The position numbers were made by a program, and so were the translations under genes. The notes below the pieces were generated by a model. That model saw only the letters and a list, made by a program, of their open reading frames with translations. It had not been told where the DNA came from and ran no database searches. From the NCBI GenBank assembly GCA_003554565.1, contig PWGR01000002.1, positions 1 to 5,636 of the forward strand: a stretch of 5,636 nt of DNA, in the 5' to 3' direction. The DNA is from Clostridia bacterium. Lineage in GTDB: Bacteria; Bacillota; Sulfobacillia; SLMV01. This document shows, one piece after another, positions 5,609 to 5,636 of this stretch. Every line of letters starts with the position of its first letter. Positions within the stretch are counted from its first letter, which is position 1.

Positions 5609-5636
5609 TATTGAAAGGTTGAGAAATATGCGCAGA

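Larger units (their letters stand above)
5163..5627. other. Gene-free region upstream of proX
   Basis: No open frame here looks like a protein on either strand. It holds the candidate proX promoter and a leader of about 175 bases, and on the right a plus-strand hairpin. At 5628 an ATG with GAAAGG 9 bases upstream could begin a rightward gene, but only three codons are inside the window, so it is not called. Confidence 0.6.

Overview
The window holds four recognisable genes. On the left edge is the 5' part of a Y-family DNA polymerase-like gene on the minus strand. Divergent from it is a plus-strand AI-2E family membrane protein gene. Convergent with that is a minus-strand operon for a glycine betaine/proline-type osmoprotectant ABC transporter, in the order proX-proW-proV (binding protein, permease, ATPase). 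The last ~470 bases on the right carry no convincing gene.

Organism: the near-perfect Gram-positive-type LexA (DinR) box in front of the polymerase-like gene and the lipoprotein signal on ProX point to a Gram-positive lineage, most simply Bacillota. The mature ProX is extremely acidic (about 84 Asp+Glu against about 13 Lys+Arg), which together with a compatible-solute importer suggests a halophile or haloalkaliphile. This is an inference from one window; no species can be named.

Region 1-623: the polymerase-like protein keeps the Y-family N-terminal pattern, but all three catalytic acidic positions appear replaced (Lys, Glu, Arg), as in ImuB-type accessory proteins. Its promoter (TTGACT-18-TATCAT) is followed at once by the LexA box AGAACAAATGTTCG, so it looks like a direct SOS target. 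The promoter position implies translation from ATG 380, not the upstream ATG at 413. Region 624-1670: an AI-2E family protein with a strong ribosome binding site setting a GTG start. Region 1671-1791: a short convergent spacer with a long hairpin.

Region 1792-5162: the transporter. ProX would capture the solute outside the membrane, ProW form the channel, and ProV drive uptake and carry C-terminal CBS domains that in relatives sense ionic strength or cyclic-di-AMP. proW and proV overlap by 8 bases. proX and proW are separated by 160 bases containing two strong hairpins, the second followed by a T-run, which looks like an attenuator or partial terminator giving more binding protein than membrane parts. 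A candidate promoter lies about 180 bases upstream of proX.

Region 5163-5636: intergenic, with the operon promoter and leader and, at the far right, a plus-strand hairpin before a possible start of a gene running off the window.
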